In this document: one piece after another, positions 25,892-34,283 of the stretch
Position numbering within the stretch: the first letter of the stretch is position 1
Layout: each line of letters begins with the position of its first letter
NCBI GenBank assembly: GCA_040755975.1
Contig: JBFLZY010000012.1
Location: 1-47,158 of the forward strand
DNA: 47,158 nucleotides
From: JAIMBK01 sp040755975
GTDB lineage: Bacteria > Bacillota > Desulfotomaculia > Desulfotomaculales > Nap2-2B
Reading direction: 5' to 3'
Position numbers and translations under genes: made by a program
Notes under the pieces: model-generated
What the model was told of the DNA's origin: nothing
Database searches by the model: none
What the model saw: the letters and a program-made list of their open reading frames with translations, nothing else

Positions 25892-26956
25892 ATGTTGCTG
25901 GAAAAAACCATCGCGGAAATCGGCGATCTTTACACAGAGCCGATGAAAAGAGCGCAGGAGCGGCTGGACAGCCTGATCAAGCCGCCGGGCAGCCTGGGCC
26001 GGCTGGAGGAACTGGCCGTCCGGCTGGCCGGCATTACCGGCAACCCGCGGCCGCGGGTCAAGGACAAAGCGGTGATTTTAATGGCCGGCGACCACGGCGT
26101 GGTGGCGGAGGGGGTGAGCGCCGCTCCCCAGGAAATAACCCGCCAGATGTTGCCGACCTTTGTCCAGGGAGTGGCGGGGATCGGTGTGCTGGCCCGCCTG
26201 GCCGGCGCGCGGCTGGTGGTGGTGGACGTGGGCGTTGCCGGGCCGGTTGGTTACCCGGGGGTGTTGAAACGCAAAGTTCGCCCGGGAACCGGAAACATCG
26301 CCCGAGGCCCGGCCATGTCCCGGGAGGAGGCCGTGCGGGCAATCGAGGTAGGCATTGCGGTGGCCCTGGAGGAAATCGGAAAAGGGGCGGATCTCCTGGC
26401 TCTGGGCGACATGGGCATCGGCAATACCACTCCCAGCAGCGCCATTCTGGCTGCTTTAACCGGCTGCGGGCCGGAAGAGGCTACCGGCCGGGGAACTTTC
26501 GTCAACGACGAAGTGCTGGCGAAAAAAATCCGGGCGGTGGAGCAGGCCATCGCGGTTAACCGGCCCGACCCCGGCGACGGCCTGGACGTGCTGGCCAAAG
26601 TAGGCGGCCTGGAAATAGCCGGCCTGGCCGGGGTGGTGCTGGCCGCGGCGGCCCGGCGCGTGCCGGTGCTCCTGGACGGCTTTATCACCACCGCCGCCGC
26701 CATGATTGCCGCCAGGCTGGCGCCCGGCTCCCGGCAGTATATGATCGCCTCCCATTTATCCGGAGAGCAGGGGCATCGCTTGATGCTGGAATACCTCGAC
26801 CTTAAACCTATGCTGGACATGGCGATGCGTTTGGGGGAGGGCACCGGCGCCGCGCTGGCCATGCATCTGGTGGAGGCCGCCACGCGCGTCGTCAACGAGA
26901 TGTTGAGCTTCGGGGAAGCGGGGGTGAGCGAACTGGAGGAAGAGAAGCTTTTGTAA
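25892..26956 (+). CDS. cobT: Nicotinate-nucleotide--dimethylbenzimidazole phosphoribosyltransferase
   Basis: 354-residue enzyme making alpha-ribazole phosphate, the lower-ligand precursor of cobalamin, from nicotinate mononucleotide and 5,6-dimethylbenzimidazole. Family blocks: RLDSLIKPPGSLGRLEELA, VILMAGDHGVVAEGVSAAPQEIT, ALGDMGIGNTTPSSAI and DGFITTAAAMIA, plus HLSGEQGH. The catalytic Glu lies in the C-terminal GEGTGAALAMHLVEAA. The ATG at 25892 follows AAGGGGG. It is the only gene between the riboswitch and a terminator at 27031. Confidence 0.95.
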   Translation: MLLEKTIAEIGDLYTEPMKRAQERLDSLIKPPGSLGRLEELAVRLAGITGNPRPRVKDKAVILMAGDHGVVAEGVSAAPQEITRQMLPTFVQGVAGIGVLARLAGARLVVVDVGVAGPVGYPGVLKRKVRPGTGNIARGPAMSREEAVRAIEVGIAVALEEIGKGADLLALGDMGIGNTTPSSAILAALTGCGPEEATGRGTFVNDEVLAKKIRAVEQAIAVNRPDPGDGLDVLAKVGGLEIAGLAGVVLAAAARRVPVLLDGFITTAAAMIAARLAPGSRQYMIASHLSGEQGHRLMLEYLDLKPMLDMAMRLGEGTGAALAMHLVEAATRVVNEMLSFGEAGVSELEEEKLL

Positions 26957-27030
26957 GCGCCCTGAAGAATCAGAAGCCGCTTGCTCTCAACAATTAGAAA
27001 TGGGCGGAGGAAAGCAGGAGCTCAAACCTG

Positions 27031-27073
27031 AAGGCCCGCCGGTTAAAATAGCTTCCCGGCAGGCCTTTGTTTT
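27031..27073 (+). terminator. Rho-independent terminator after cobT
   Basis: AAGGCC-C-GCCGG pairs with CCGGC-A-GGCCTT (one C/A mismatch) around a 13-base loop, followed by TTGTTTTTG. Confidence 0.85.
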
Positions 27074-27111
27074 TGCTGGGCATCTTGAAGCGTTTGCTGA
27101 CCTCAAACCGG

Positions 27112-28206
27112 TCAGCGCAGTTTTTCAAAGCGATCTTTAAGCTTCTTGCTCACCAACGGCATGGTGGTGTACTCCATTTCGTCTAAGTGCAGGCGGTGCG
27201 GTTCAAAGGGCCCCAGGCTCCGCATGTAACCGGCTATCTCGTTAGCCAATTGGCGGGCCTGGTCGAAGGCCGGGTCCGCAAAGAAGTCCTGCGGGCCGAT
27301 GAGTTTTCCATCCGCCAGCTGGAAGCCCAGGGCGACCACCCGCGGCGGGCCGTCGAAGCGGGTGGGGGTGGCCTGTTGCAGTCCCACCGGCATCAGCGGG
27401 CCGCTGTGCGAGCCGCGCATCCAGCCGCTGACCAGGTGCGGGCGGGCAAAAGGCTCCAGAACTTCGCCCACCGCCGGCAGGCCGCTCTGGCAGCGGACGA
27501 TCAGGACGGGATCGTCCTTGCCCACATACCGGCCGGCCATCAGGTTTAAGCGCTGGGTGCTGGAAACGGCGGCAATTTCCCCTGACTGCTTGTGAAAGAC
27601 GCGCTTGATGCAGTAGCGCCCCGGCGCGCCGATAAAAACGAGCATGTCGTAAATTTCTTCCGGAGCGGAGAAGGTGACCCGTTTATTTTCAATTAGATCC
27701 CTGACTTCAAAAAGAAAACCGTCGTGCATGTTGGGGTCGATGACCAGGCCGATGGTATTGAAGGGGTCGGCAAAAATTTTATAAAGCGGCAGATTCCAGG
27801 CGCCGGGTTCGGTTTTGTCGGCCATGAACACAATGATGGGTTCGCTCTTGCGCTCTTCAAACTCCATTTCGGCCACTCCCGGTCCCAGTCCCTTGATGTT
27901 GCCGGAAAAGGCGTCGGCCAGCAGATCCTGTCCCGCGCCGTACAGCTTGAGCTTTTTGGCCACTTCCGTGCAGGCCACGAAGGTATCCCAGGCCAGCTGG
28001 TGAATTTCCCCGTTGTTCCGGCCCAGTTCGTGGGTCATGATCAGGTTTAAGTCGTCGCCCACGTGGGTTACGTGGGAATCGATCAGGAGGGGGCTCCCGC
28101 CGAGTATACCTTTTGCTTTTTCGATCAGGTCGGGATGAATACTGGAGTGCCCTACGTAGCCGCCGACGTCTGCTTTGATCACGGTAACGGTGATTTTTTT
28201 GCCCAT
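27112..28206 (-). CDS. Bifunctional fructose-1,6-bisphosphate aldolase/phosphatase
   Basis: 364-residue archaeal-type (class V) FBP aldolase/phosphatase, a gluconeogenic enzyme that condenses triose phosphates and dephosphorylates the product in one fold. Metal-site motifs are intact: KADVGGYVGHSSIHPD at the N-terminus, SHVTHVGDDLNLIMTH, and FMADKTEPGAWNLPLYKIFADPFNT. The C-terminus has MRGSHSGPLMPV and FDGPPRVVALGFQL. In bacteria it is typical of deep-branching and thermophilic anaerobes. It is about 120 bases downstream of the hydrogenase protease gene on the same strand. Confidence 0.93.
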   Translation of the reverse strand: MGKKITVTVIKADVGGYVGHSSIHPDLIEKAKGILGGSPLLIDSHVTHVGDDLNLIMTHELGRNNGEIHQLAWDTFVACTEVAKKLKLYGAGQDLLADAFSGNIKGLGPGVAEMEFEERKSEPIIVFMADKTEPGAWNLPLYKIFADPFNTIGLVIDPNMHDGFLFEVRDLIENKRVTFSAPEEIYDMLVFIGAPGRYCIKRVFHKQSGEIAAVSSTQRLNLMAGRYVGKDDPVLIVRCQSGLPAVGEVLEPFARPHLVSGWMRGSHSGPLMPVGLQQATPTRFDGPPRVVALGFQLADGKLIGPQDFFADPAFDQARQLANEIAGYMRSLGPFEPHRLHLDEMEYTTMPLVSKKLKDRFEKLR

Positions 28207-28327
28207 GGTAAATCCTCCCCCGATGGAATGTTATGCTCTTAATAAAATGACATTCTATAACTATAGCGTATTTTCCTGCCTTCAGCGTTAAAAATTTCTC
28301 TACAAGATTTAATTAGTATAACATGTA

Positions 28328-28813
28328 TTAAGCCAGCGGGTGAATTATGTCATCACGAATGACAAATAAACTGAATATGACTTTCAGGATGGCCGGAAGT
28401 CTTCCGGCAATTTCGGGGGATAGTTCCAGGGAATAGGTTACCTCCTTTGGTTCGACGCCCACGATGGTTACCGGCGGCTTGATCCCGAAATGGGCAAGGA
28501 GATCCAGGAAACCCAGGAAATCGTCTTCGTGCTGGAACAGAGCCGCTTCTTTCTTCGGGGCGCTTCGGGTGATCTGTTCGGGAGTGAGCAGGTAAACGGT
28601 CCCCGGCGGGCCCCCGCCGGAAAAAGCGTCCACAACGATGAGACGCCCGCTCCGGGCAAACAGATCCCAGTATTGGAAAAGCGAGCCCGCCGCTTCGACG
28701 GCCTCAACGCCGGGAGGAAGGCCCTTTTTTTGCAGTTCCCGGACCACGCGGGGCCCGATGCCTTCGTCTTTTAAAAGCGGGTTGCCCAGGCCGAGGACGG
28801 TGATTGGCGGCAT
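28328..28813 (-). CDS. [NiFe] hydrogenase maturation endopeptidase
   Basis: 161-residue HyaD/HycI-type protease that removes the C-terminal extension of the large subunit after nickel insertion. The N-terminus TVLGLGNPLLKDEGIGPRVV carries the first nickel-sensing acid; VVDAFSGGGPPGTVY supplies the second; QHEDDFLGFL and IVGVEPKEVTYSLELSPEI complete the family pattern. The ATG at 28813 with TTGGAGC before it is the start. Its substrate is most likely the large subunit at 29803-31209, which still has a 15-residue tail. Confidence 0.9.
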   Translation of the reverse strand: MPPITVLGLGNPLLKDEGIGPRVVRELQKKGLPPGVEAVEAAGSLFQYWDLFARSGRLIVVDAFSGGGPPGTVYLLTPEQITRSAPKKEAALFQHEDDFLGFLDLLAHFGIKPPVTIVGVEPKEVTYSLELSPEIAGRLPAILKVIFSLFVIRDDIIHPLA

Positions 28814-28872
28814 CTGCTCCAACTTCCTTTTCCGGATAAAATATTGCGGGTGCTCTTTGCGGCAAGAAATTC

Positions 28873-29454
28873 TTACTCGTACCCGGTGAAGATGGATTTG
28901 AGCTTTTTCAGGCTGTCCGTCGTTGAAAAATAAATGTGCGCCGCGGTCAGGGCGGTGGTTGCCACCGCCGCCAGATAGTGCGCCCTCCGCAGGGGGTTTA
29001 AGCCGCCGGCGGCCCTGGGGAGTTGTTTTTGCCACGCGTCGACGGCGTAAAGGGAGAGGCCGGTCACCCCCACGAAGGGAGTAAGCAGGGCAAGCGCGGT
29101 AATCAGGAATTTTTGCCCGGGGTTGTATTTGGGAAATTCAGGCTTCTTTTTGGTAAGGAAAAGTTCGTATTTGGCGAAGCCGGGCAAAGCCGCCAGGGTC
29201 TGGCGGCCGGGGAGCAGTTCCCGGTAATTTTTGCCCCAAAGGGCGTAGTAAAACCGGGCCAGGTAGGAGAAGGCCAGCACGTAGGCGGAAATAAAATGGG
29301 TTTTGCGGGCGGCGTTTATGCTTTTAAACCACCAGAAGGGTGCCGGTTTGCTGATGTAAAAGCCGCTGATTACCCCGGCCAGCACGGCCGGGGCGTAGGT
29401 CCAGTGCAGGAGCCTGGCGGGCCGGGGATGGCGGGGTTTTTTGAAAATTTTCAC
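28873..29454 (-). CDS. Hydrogenase-linked b-type cytochrome
   Basis: 193-residue integral membrane cytochrome b of the HyaC/HupC kind, which passes electrons from the hydrogenase to quinone. Four hydrophobic helices carry histidines placed as haem ligands: RLLHWTYAPAVLAG, ARKTHFISAYVLAFSY and RAHYLAAVATTALTAAHIYF. The GTG at 29454 follows AAGGAGGTAGCACT. The open frame continues to 29712 but that part is a degenerate copy of the interspersed repeat. The 350-base gap from the large-subunit gene is filled by repeats. Confidence 0.85.
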   Translation of the reverse strand: MKIFKKPRHPRPARLLHWTYAPAVLAGVISGFYISKPAPFWWFKSINAARKTHFISAYVLAFSYLARFYYALWGKNYRELLPGRQTLAALPGFAKYELFLTKKKPEFPKYNPGQKFLITALALLTPFVGVTGLSLYAVDAWQKQLPRAAGGLNPLRRAHYLAAVATTALTAAHIYFSTTDSLKKLKSIFTGYE

Positions 29455-29506
29455 AGTGCTACCTCCTTGAGACAGTACTGGAGACCACAGAGAACGAAAT
29501 TGGGCG

Positions 29507-29602
29507 GCCCGCCGTTCGATTTGCCAGGAGCGACATGTGCGTAGGGCCGGGTAACGAGACACGGCGCAGGTGAGGCAAGCGAACCGGCAGCGCGAAACGC
29601 GC
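29507..29602 (+). repeat. Interspersed repeat, decayed copy E
   Basis: Starts GCCCGCCGTTCG-TTTGCC like copy A, then keeps GGGCCG, ACGAGACA-CGG, GCGAACC-GGCAGCGC in order with insertions between. It has the orientation of copy A and lies 70 bases from copy B in the hydrogenase cluster. Confidence 0.6.
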
Positions 29603-29674
29603 AAATAACCCAATGATAGAAAACTGACAGCAATCGCCGGAAAACCGATTAAGAAAAGAAAACTAATATACCAC

Positions 29675-29765
29675 GCGCATTTTGCAGCGCTGCCTGGTTC
29701 GCTCCGAACCAAGCCGATGTCTCGTCGGCCCGCAGCATCGGAGCGATGGCAAACGAACGGCGGGC
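29675..29765 (-). repeat. 91-bp interspersed repeat, copy B
   Basis: Reverse complement of copy A at 19657-19747 with four differences in 91 bases. The palindrome GGTTCG/CGAACC and the GCAGCGCTGC core are intact. It lies between the hydrogenase large-subunit and cytochrome b genes. Confidence 0.9.
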
Positions 29766-29802
29766 GAAAGCCCCGGGCCAGGGAAAGGATGAAAATTTCC
29801 GG

Positions 29803-31209
29803 CTAGGGCAGGACAATCATTTCCTTTGTTGGCCCGCCCGGGACGAGCACGTGTGTGGAGCAGGTGGAGCAGACGTCGAAGGCGCGCACGACGCGGCCTA
29901 CCTCCACCGGCTCCTTTTCGTTTTCCACGGGGGTGCCGAGCAGGGCTTCTTCAATCGGCCCGGGCTGCCCGGCGTCGTCCCGGGGTGAAAAGTTCCAGGC
30001 GGTGGGGGTGACGATCTCGTAATGGGCAATCCGCCCCCTTTCGATCCGCAGCCAGTGTCCCAGGGGGCCGCGCATGGCTTCGGTGAGGCCGGCCCCCTCC
30101 GCTTCCCGGGGGATTTCAAAAGGGTTGAAAACGGGTTTTCCCGGCTCCAGTTCAGCGAGCCATTCTTCCATCAACTTTCCGATGATTTCTGTTTCCAGGG
30201 TGCGGGCGACCAGCCGGTCCATAGTGGAAACGCCCCGGCGGTAATCGCCGCGGATCCAGAGCCGGGCCAGGGGGCCTCCCTCCATCGCCCTCCCCCGGTA
30301 ACGGGGAGCTTTCACCCAGGAATAGGCCCCTTCTTTCTCCCGGTCAGGCTCAGTGTGCCCCCGCGCCGGGTGGAGGCCGGATTCTCCCGCGTACCAGGCA
30401 TGGTGAAAATGCTCCCTGATCATAGAGCTGTCCAGTTCTTCAAGCCGGCCGTCCACCACGGCGCCCGGCGGAAAGTGGCGTTCGCGGTCGCCTTCGTCCC
30501 GGGGGAAAAGGCCGTAGGATAGCAGGGCCGGCGCCCGTTTGCCGATCGCGTAGTAATCCGCGTAGGCCTCCGCCAGAAGGTAGGTATCGGGAACCATTGT
30601 GGTTTTTACAAAATCGTTGATCTTTTTTAACTTCGCGCTGAAATCCATGATCACGTCCGCCGCCGGGGGGACGGTGCTCCCGCCGGCCAGAAGGCCGTGC
30701 GTGTGGGGGACTTTTCCGCCCAGCAGGACGACCAGTTCGTGGCACAGCCGGCTTATTTCCAGGGCCTGAAAATAGTGCTGGACCAGAGCATCGCTGGTTT
30801 TTGGCGGGAGGCGGTAGCCGGTCGTGTAGGCGGGCCGGAAGGGGCCGAGATCCGGGCCCTTAACGTAGTCCAGCAAGCTGAACAGGTAAAAGTGGCGGAT
30901 GTGGTTTTGCAGCGTGTCGGCGGCGTGGATCAGGTTGCGCAGCAGCCTGCCGTTTTTCGGGGGGCGCACGCCGGCGGCGTCCTCCAGGGCCAGCGCGGCC
31001 GCCGTGCCGTGCACCGAGGAGCAAATCCCGCAGATGCGCAAGGTGAGGTAAGGGGCGTCCCGGGGGTCCCGGCCCCGCAGGATCAGCTCGAAGCCGCGAA
31101 AAAAAACGCCGACGCAGCGGGCGTCCACTATTTTCTTGTTTTCGACGGTGATCTCCAGGGAAACCACGTTATTGGCCCGGGGGAACGGGCCGATGACGAT
31201 CTTCGGCAA
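29803..31209 (-). CDS. [NiFe] hydrogenase large subunit
   Basis: 468-residue catalytic subunit carrying the Ni-Fe site. The N-terminal L1 motif is LRICGICSSVHG and the C-terminal L2 motif is FDVCSTCSTHVL, so all four nickel/iron cysteines are present; L2 has Val where most enzymes have Pro (DPCxxC). A 15-residue extension after the final His (VLVPGGPTKEMIVLP) is the usual maturation peptide. The small subunit gene ends 19 bases upstream, and cytochrome b and protease genes follow. The set suggests a membrane-bound, quinone-linked enzyme of group 1. Confidence 0.93.
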   Translation of the reverse strand: MPKIVIGPFPRANNVVSLEITVENKKIVDARCVGVFFRGFELILRGRDPRDAPYLTLRICGICSSVHGTAAALALEDAAGVRPPKNGRLLRNLIHAADTLQNHIRHFYLFSLLDYVKGPDLGPFRPAYTTGYRLPPKTSDALVQHYFQALEISRLCHELVVLLGGKVPHTHGLLAGGSTVPPAADVIMDFSAKLKKINDFVKTTMVPDTYLLAEAYADYYAIGKRAPALLSYGLFPRDEGDRERHFPPGAVVDGRLEELDSSMIREHFHHAWYAGESGLHPARGHTEPDREKEGAYSWVKAPRYRGRAMEGGPLARLWIRGDYRRGVSTMDRLVARTLETEIIGKLMEEWLAELEPGKPVFNPFEIPREAEGAGLTEAMRGPLGHWLRIERGRIAHYEIVTPTAWNFSPRDDAGQPGPIEEALLGTPVENEKEPVEVGRVVRAFDVCSTCSTHVLVPGGPTKEMIVLP

Positions 31210-31228
31210 GCCGGTTGCTCCTCCTGAA

Positions 31229-32416
31229 TTATTTTTTCTTTCCGAACCATTTTGGCAATCCGCCGTTTATTTTCCCGAGCCTTTTTCCCGAAGAGCCTTT
31301 TTTGAAGGTGCGCGCCAGCCGGCCGGTGAAGATGCTTGCGGCCAGGTGTGCGCCGATCCCCAGCGCGGTGGCTGCCCCGGCCAGCATCCCTACCCGGTCG
31401 GCGGTCGTGCGGATGCCCGGCAACGGCACGTCCGGCAGATGTTCGAAGAAAGGCATATCGCCGTCGGGGAATTCGGGACTGGTGCAGCCGATGCAGGGGG
31501 TGTTGGCCTTTACCGGCCAGCTCAAGTGCTCGCCGCTCCACTGGCGGTAGGGGCAGTCGGCGTGGGTGACCGGCCCCTTGCACCCGATTTTATACATGCA
31601 CCAGGGTTCGCCCGGCTTGCTGGCGAATATGCCGCTGTCGAAGTAGTGGCGCCGCTGGCAGAGGTTGTGAATGGTTTCGCCGTAGAAGAGCCTGGGCCGG
31701 TTGAAGTTGTCCAGCTCCGGCTCTCCGTAAAGAAGCAGGTGGACCAGCGTGCCCATGAACCAGTCCGGGTGGACGGGGCAGCCGGGGACGTTGATCACCC
31801 CCCGGTCGAGAACAGCCTGCACCGGCACCGAACCTGAGGGGTTGGGCGCGGCCGCGTAAGGGCCCCCGAAGGCCGCGCAGGTGCCCAGGGCCACCACGTG
31901 GCGGGCCCCGGCGCCCAGCTCCCGCACCGCCTGCAGGGCCGTCACCGGCTCGCCGTTTTTGTACCCGATGACGCAGTACAGGCCGTTTAAACGGGTGGGG
32001 ACCGATCCCTCAACCACCAGGATGTACCTGCCGGAGAATTGCCCGGCGGTTTCTTCCAGCGTCTGGAGGGCCATTTCTCCCTCCGCCGCCATCAGCAGGT
32101 AATTGTAGCGGCAGTCAATTAAATCGGTGAGCATTTCCCGGTAGCCGGGATCGCGGGAATTCAGCAGGGAAAACATATTCCCGGCGCAGGTGTTGGTGCC
32201 CAGGAAGAGCACCGGGGGCTTGCTCCCGGCGGGCGCGTTTTCAAGGCCGGGCCTGCCCAGCCGGAAAACCGGCCGTCCGGCGGGAGCGCCGCTGTCCCGG
32301 CCTTGCCGGCGCAAGGCCTGCCCGCGGCTGTTTGCGGCCTCCTCTTCGCCTGCCCGGGCCGGGATCTCGTCGCTAAAGGGCGGGCGGTTAATGCAGGGGC
32401 GTTTCATCTTTATCAA
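31229..32416 (-). CDS. [NiFe] hydrogenase small subunit with atypical proximal-cluster motif
   Basis: Up to 395 residues; electron-transfer subunit with three Fe-S clusters. VEGSVP, LGTCAAFGG and VPGCPVHP supply proximal-cluster elements; ETIHNLC, CMYKIGCKGP, DCPYRQW and NTPCIGCTSP supply medial and distal ligands. The first proximal motif reads NTCAGNMFSLLN rather than the usual CTGCSE, so only one cysteine is present there. A C-terminal helix (VGMLAGAATALGIGAHLAASIF) should anchor it. The first 70 residues are polar and lack the RRxFLK-plus-hydrophobic Tat signal normal for group 1. The start overlaps DUF3243; ATG 32407 is an alternative. Confidence 0.9.
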   Translation of the reverse strand: MIKMKRPCINRPPFSDEIPARAGEEEAANSRGQALRRQGRDSGAPAGRPVFRLGRPGLENAPAGSKPPVLFLGTNTCAGNMFSLLNSRDPGYREMLTDLIDCRYNYLLMAAEGEMALQTLEETAGQFSGRYILVVEGSVPTRLNGLYCVIGYKNGEPVTALQAVRELGAGARHVVALGTCAAFGGPYAAAPNPSGSVPVQAVLDRGVINVPGCPVHPDWFMGTLVHLLLYGEPELDNFNRPRLFYGETIHNLCQRRHYFDSGIFASKPGEPWCMYKIGCKGPVTHADCPYRQWSGEHLSWPVKANTPCIGCTSPEFPDGDMPFFEHLPDVPLPGIRTTADRVGMLAGAATALGIGAHLAASIFTGRLARTFKKGSSGKRLGKINGGLPKWFGKKK

Positions 32417-32651
32417 CCAGCTTGATCAGCATGGAAGCCAGCGCCCGGCGCTCTTCTTCGGTCCCCTCCAGCCACAGTTGCTGCAGGAGGGCCTGCTCCC
32501 GGTTGCCCGGATCGACGTTGCCGGCCAGGAGCCCCCCCAGCCGGTAGGCTGCGTCTTTTATCCTGTCCTCCGACAGCCCCACGAACTCCGCGGCGTTCAC
32601 CGCCGTACGCAGGACTTTTTTCCAGTTATCCCAGGAAATATTGAGCTCCAT
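32388..32651 (-). CDS. DUF3243 family protein
   Basis: 87-residue soluble protein resembling Bacillus YmfJ (DUF3243): WDNWKKVLRTAVNAAEFVGLSEDRIKDAAYRLG followed by VDPGNREQALLQQLW and a C-terminal helix ERRALASMLIKLVD. The function is unknown in the family. Its end overlaps the hydrogenase small-subunit start by 29 bases, so it is the first gene of that transcript as far as can be seen. Confidence 0.8.
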   Translation of the reverse strand: MELNISWDNWKKVLRTAVNAAEFVGLSEDRIKDAAYRLGGLLAGNVDPGNREQALLQQLWLEGTEEERRALASMLIKLVDKDETPLH

Positions 32652-32732
32652 TTACCTCGCCCTCCGGGGGGTTTGGCAGGTTTTTTGTTTACGGTACGTC
32701 TTTCGGTATATTTTAACCGTCCGGGCAATCGC

Positions 32733-32831
32733 CTATGCGAGCACCTTCAGGACGAAAAGCGGGACCAAAATTTTCCTTTGGTTTAATGCATAGTAGCGGG
32801 TTGCCAGCAAAAGCCTGTCTTTGATTCTCAT
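32733..32831 (-). CDS. Possible 32-residue peptide in the ger/hydrogenase gap
   Basis: ATG-started frame reading MRIKDRLLLATRYYALNQ and ending in a hydrophobic FVLKVLA, just after the small ger-associated gene. It is basic and amphipathic, but no good ribosome binding site precedes it. It could be chance. Confidence 0.2.
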   Translation of the reverse strand: MRIKDRLLLATRYYALNQRKILVPLFVLKVLA

Positions 32832-32842
32832 GACGTGTTCGT

Positions 32843-33064
32843 TTACGGCGGCTTCAGCCATTCGGCAAAAGGTTTGTAGAGAGCTTCGATGAACGTGATC
32901 GGGCTGGGCAGCTCAACACCCAGGATTTGCAGGATGCTTAAGCTCATGCCGACCCCCAAAATGACGGCAAAAGCGGCTAACTCCCGCCACATCCTTTGTT
33001 TTACCAGCCCGGGGACTTCAATAAAAATGATGATCAGGAAAGCCAGGATGGCCAGCAGAATCAT
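32843..33064 (-). CDS. Small membrane protein of the germination operon
   Basis: 73-residue protein with two hydrophobic helices (LLAILAFLIIIFIEV and ELAAFAVILGVGMSLSILQILGV) joined by a short basic loop and ending in a proline-rich tail. It begins 22 bases after the GerC-like gene. Small proteins of this shape are found last in gerA-type operons; its role is uncertain. Confidence 0.65.
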   Translation of the reverse strand: MILLAILAFLIIIFIEVPGLVKQRMWRELAAFAVILGVGMSLSILQILGVELPSPITFIEALYKPFAEWLKPP

Positions 33065-33086
33065 CTTCAGGCCTCCGCGGAAATTT

Positions 33087-34283
33087 TTACTTTTTCAGGC
33101 TGGCGCGCTTGGTGAGCAGGCCGGTGTTGCGGATGCGCACCTTTGCTTCGACGGAGATTTCCGCGTCGGCGAATTCCTCGTTCCACCGTTTTTTGAGCGT
33201 CCGCCACGCTTTTTTATATTTGCGGTGAAAAGCATCGCCGAAGCGGAAAACGTCCGTCCTGTATTCCCCTTGCGCTTTTTCCAGGGCCATCCGGCACCTT
33301 TCCTCGATGTCTTTGGCCAGCCTTTTTTCCAGTGCCGGTAAGACCTCGGGCGGGATGAGGTTTTCCTTTGATTGCTGCTCCACTAAATACCCTTCTGTGG
33401 TGATATCTACGCCAAAGCTGATCGTTTTGCCGTCGTAAAAAGGCTCCACTTTTGTCTTGCTGCGGGTGATTTCGAAAGAAATCTTTTTTGTCGGATCCGA
33501 CGGAGAAGGGATGGTTACGACCCCCCTTTTCATTTCCCCCCGCAGCCATAAAAGTCCCCTGGTTTCGTGTCGATCCAGCCAGCCCACCAGCTTGTCATCC
33601 TTGAAAACGGCCGTGCCCGTGAAAACCACTTCTTGGTGTTTGGGGGCTTTTTCCATCCCCGGCCCCTGCGGCTCGCCCTGCCTGACCAGCTCTAAGCGGG
33701 TGAGCGCCGGGTTGGCGCCCGGGGAAGCCAGGTCTTTGATTAAATCGATAAATCTTACGGCGTGCCCCGCTTTAGCCCGGGCCAAAAAACCGATGGCCTG
33801 TGCAGAGGTTTTTTCCAGTTCGGAGTGGCTCTGCAATATTTTTTTGGCCGTTCCCCTGGCCACCATTACCCACATGGTTTCCCGCGGCTGGGGGTGGCGA
33901 TGAAAAAAGTTGGTGGCATCCCGCACACCGTGCCTGGCCGTTTCTTCCCCGAAAACCAGCAGCGCGCTATGCCCCCAGTAGAGGTGGCGGGGCACCTGCA
34001 GGGCCAGGTTGCGCTGGGCGTCGTAGATGTCCTCGCCGGCGGCGGAAACCACCCAGGCAACGTTCTGGCCCAGGATGACGTTTCCTGCTCCCCCCCCTTC
34101 CATGCCGCCGCCGAAGGCGCCCGGCCTGGCCAGTTGCAGGGTTAACTCCACGGCGCCGTCCGGGCGGCGGTCGACGCCGGCGCCCAGGATGATGGCGTGC
34201 TCGCTCAGCTCCCGGCGGTCCCAGCACCCCCCGCATAAGACAAGCACTAAGACGGCGGTCAGCGCCGCAATTTTCTTTTTCAT
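33087..34283 (-). CDS. Ger(x)C family spore germination lipoprotein
   Basis: 398-residue GerC-type subunit of a nutrient germinant receptor. A lipoprotein signal ending LCGGC is followed by WDRRELSEHAIILGAGVDRR, the family signature. Later blocks include the KLVGWLDRHETRGLLWLRGE region and the C-terminal VFRFGDAFHRKYKKAWRTLKKRWNEEF. It should be anchored on the outer face of the inner spore membrane. Its start overlaps the GerB stop by four bases (ATGA). Confidence 0.92.
   Translation of the reverse strand: MKKKIAALTAVLVLVLCGGCWDRRELSEHAIILGAGVDRRPDGAVELTLQLARPGAFGGGMEGGGAGNVILGQNVAWVVSAAGEDIYDAQRNLALQVPRHLYWGHSALLVFGEETARHGVRDATNFFHRHPQPRETMWVMVARGTAKKILQSHSELEKTSAQAIGFLARAKAGHAVRFIDLIKDLASPGANPALTRLELVRQGEPQGPGMEKAPKHQEVVFTGTAVFKDDKLVGWLDRHETRGLLWLRGEMKRGVVTIPSPSDPTKKISFEITRSKTKVEPFYDGKTISFGVDITTEGYLVEQQSKENLIPPEVLPALEKRLAKDIEERCRMALEKAQGEYRTDVFRFGDAFHRKYKKAWRTLKKRWNEEFADAEISVEAKVRIRNTGLLTKRASLKK

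Noticed and set aside
29455..29712. N-terminal extension of the cytochrome b frame
   Set aside because: It runs through repeat copy E; a GTG with AAGGAGGT at 29454 is the natural start.
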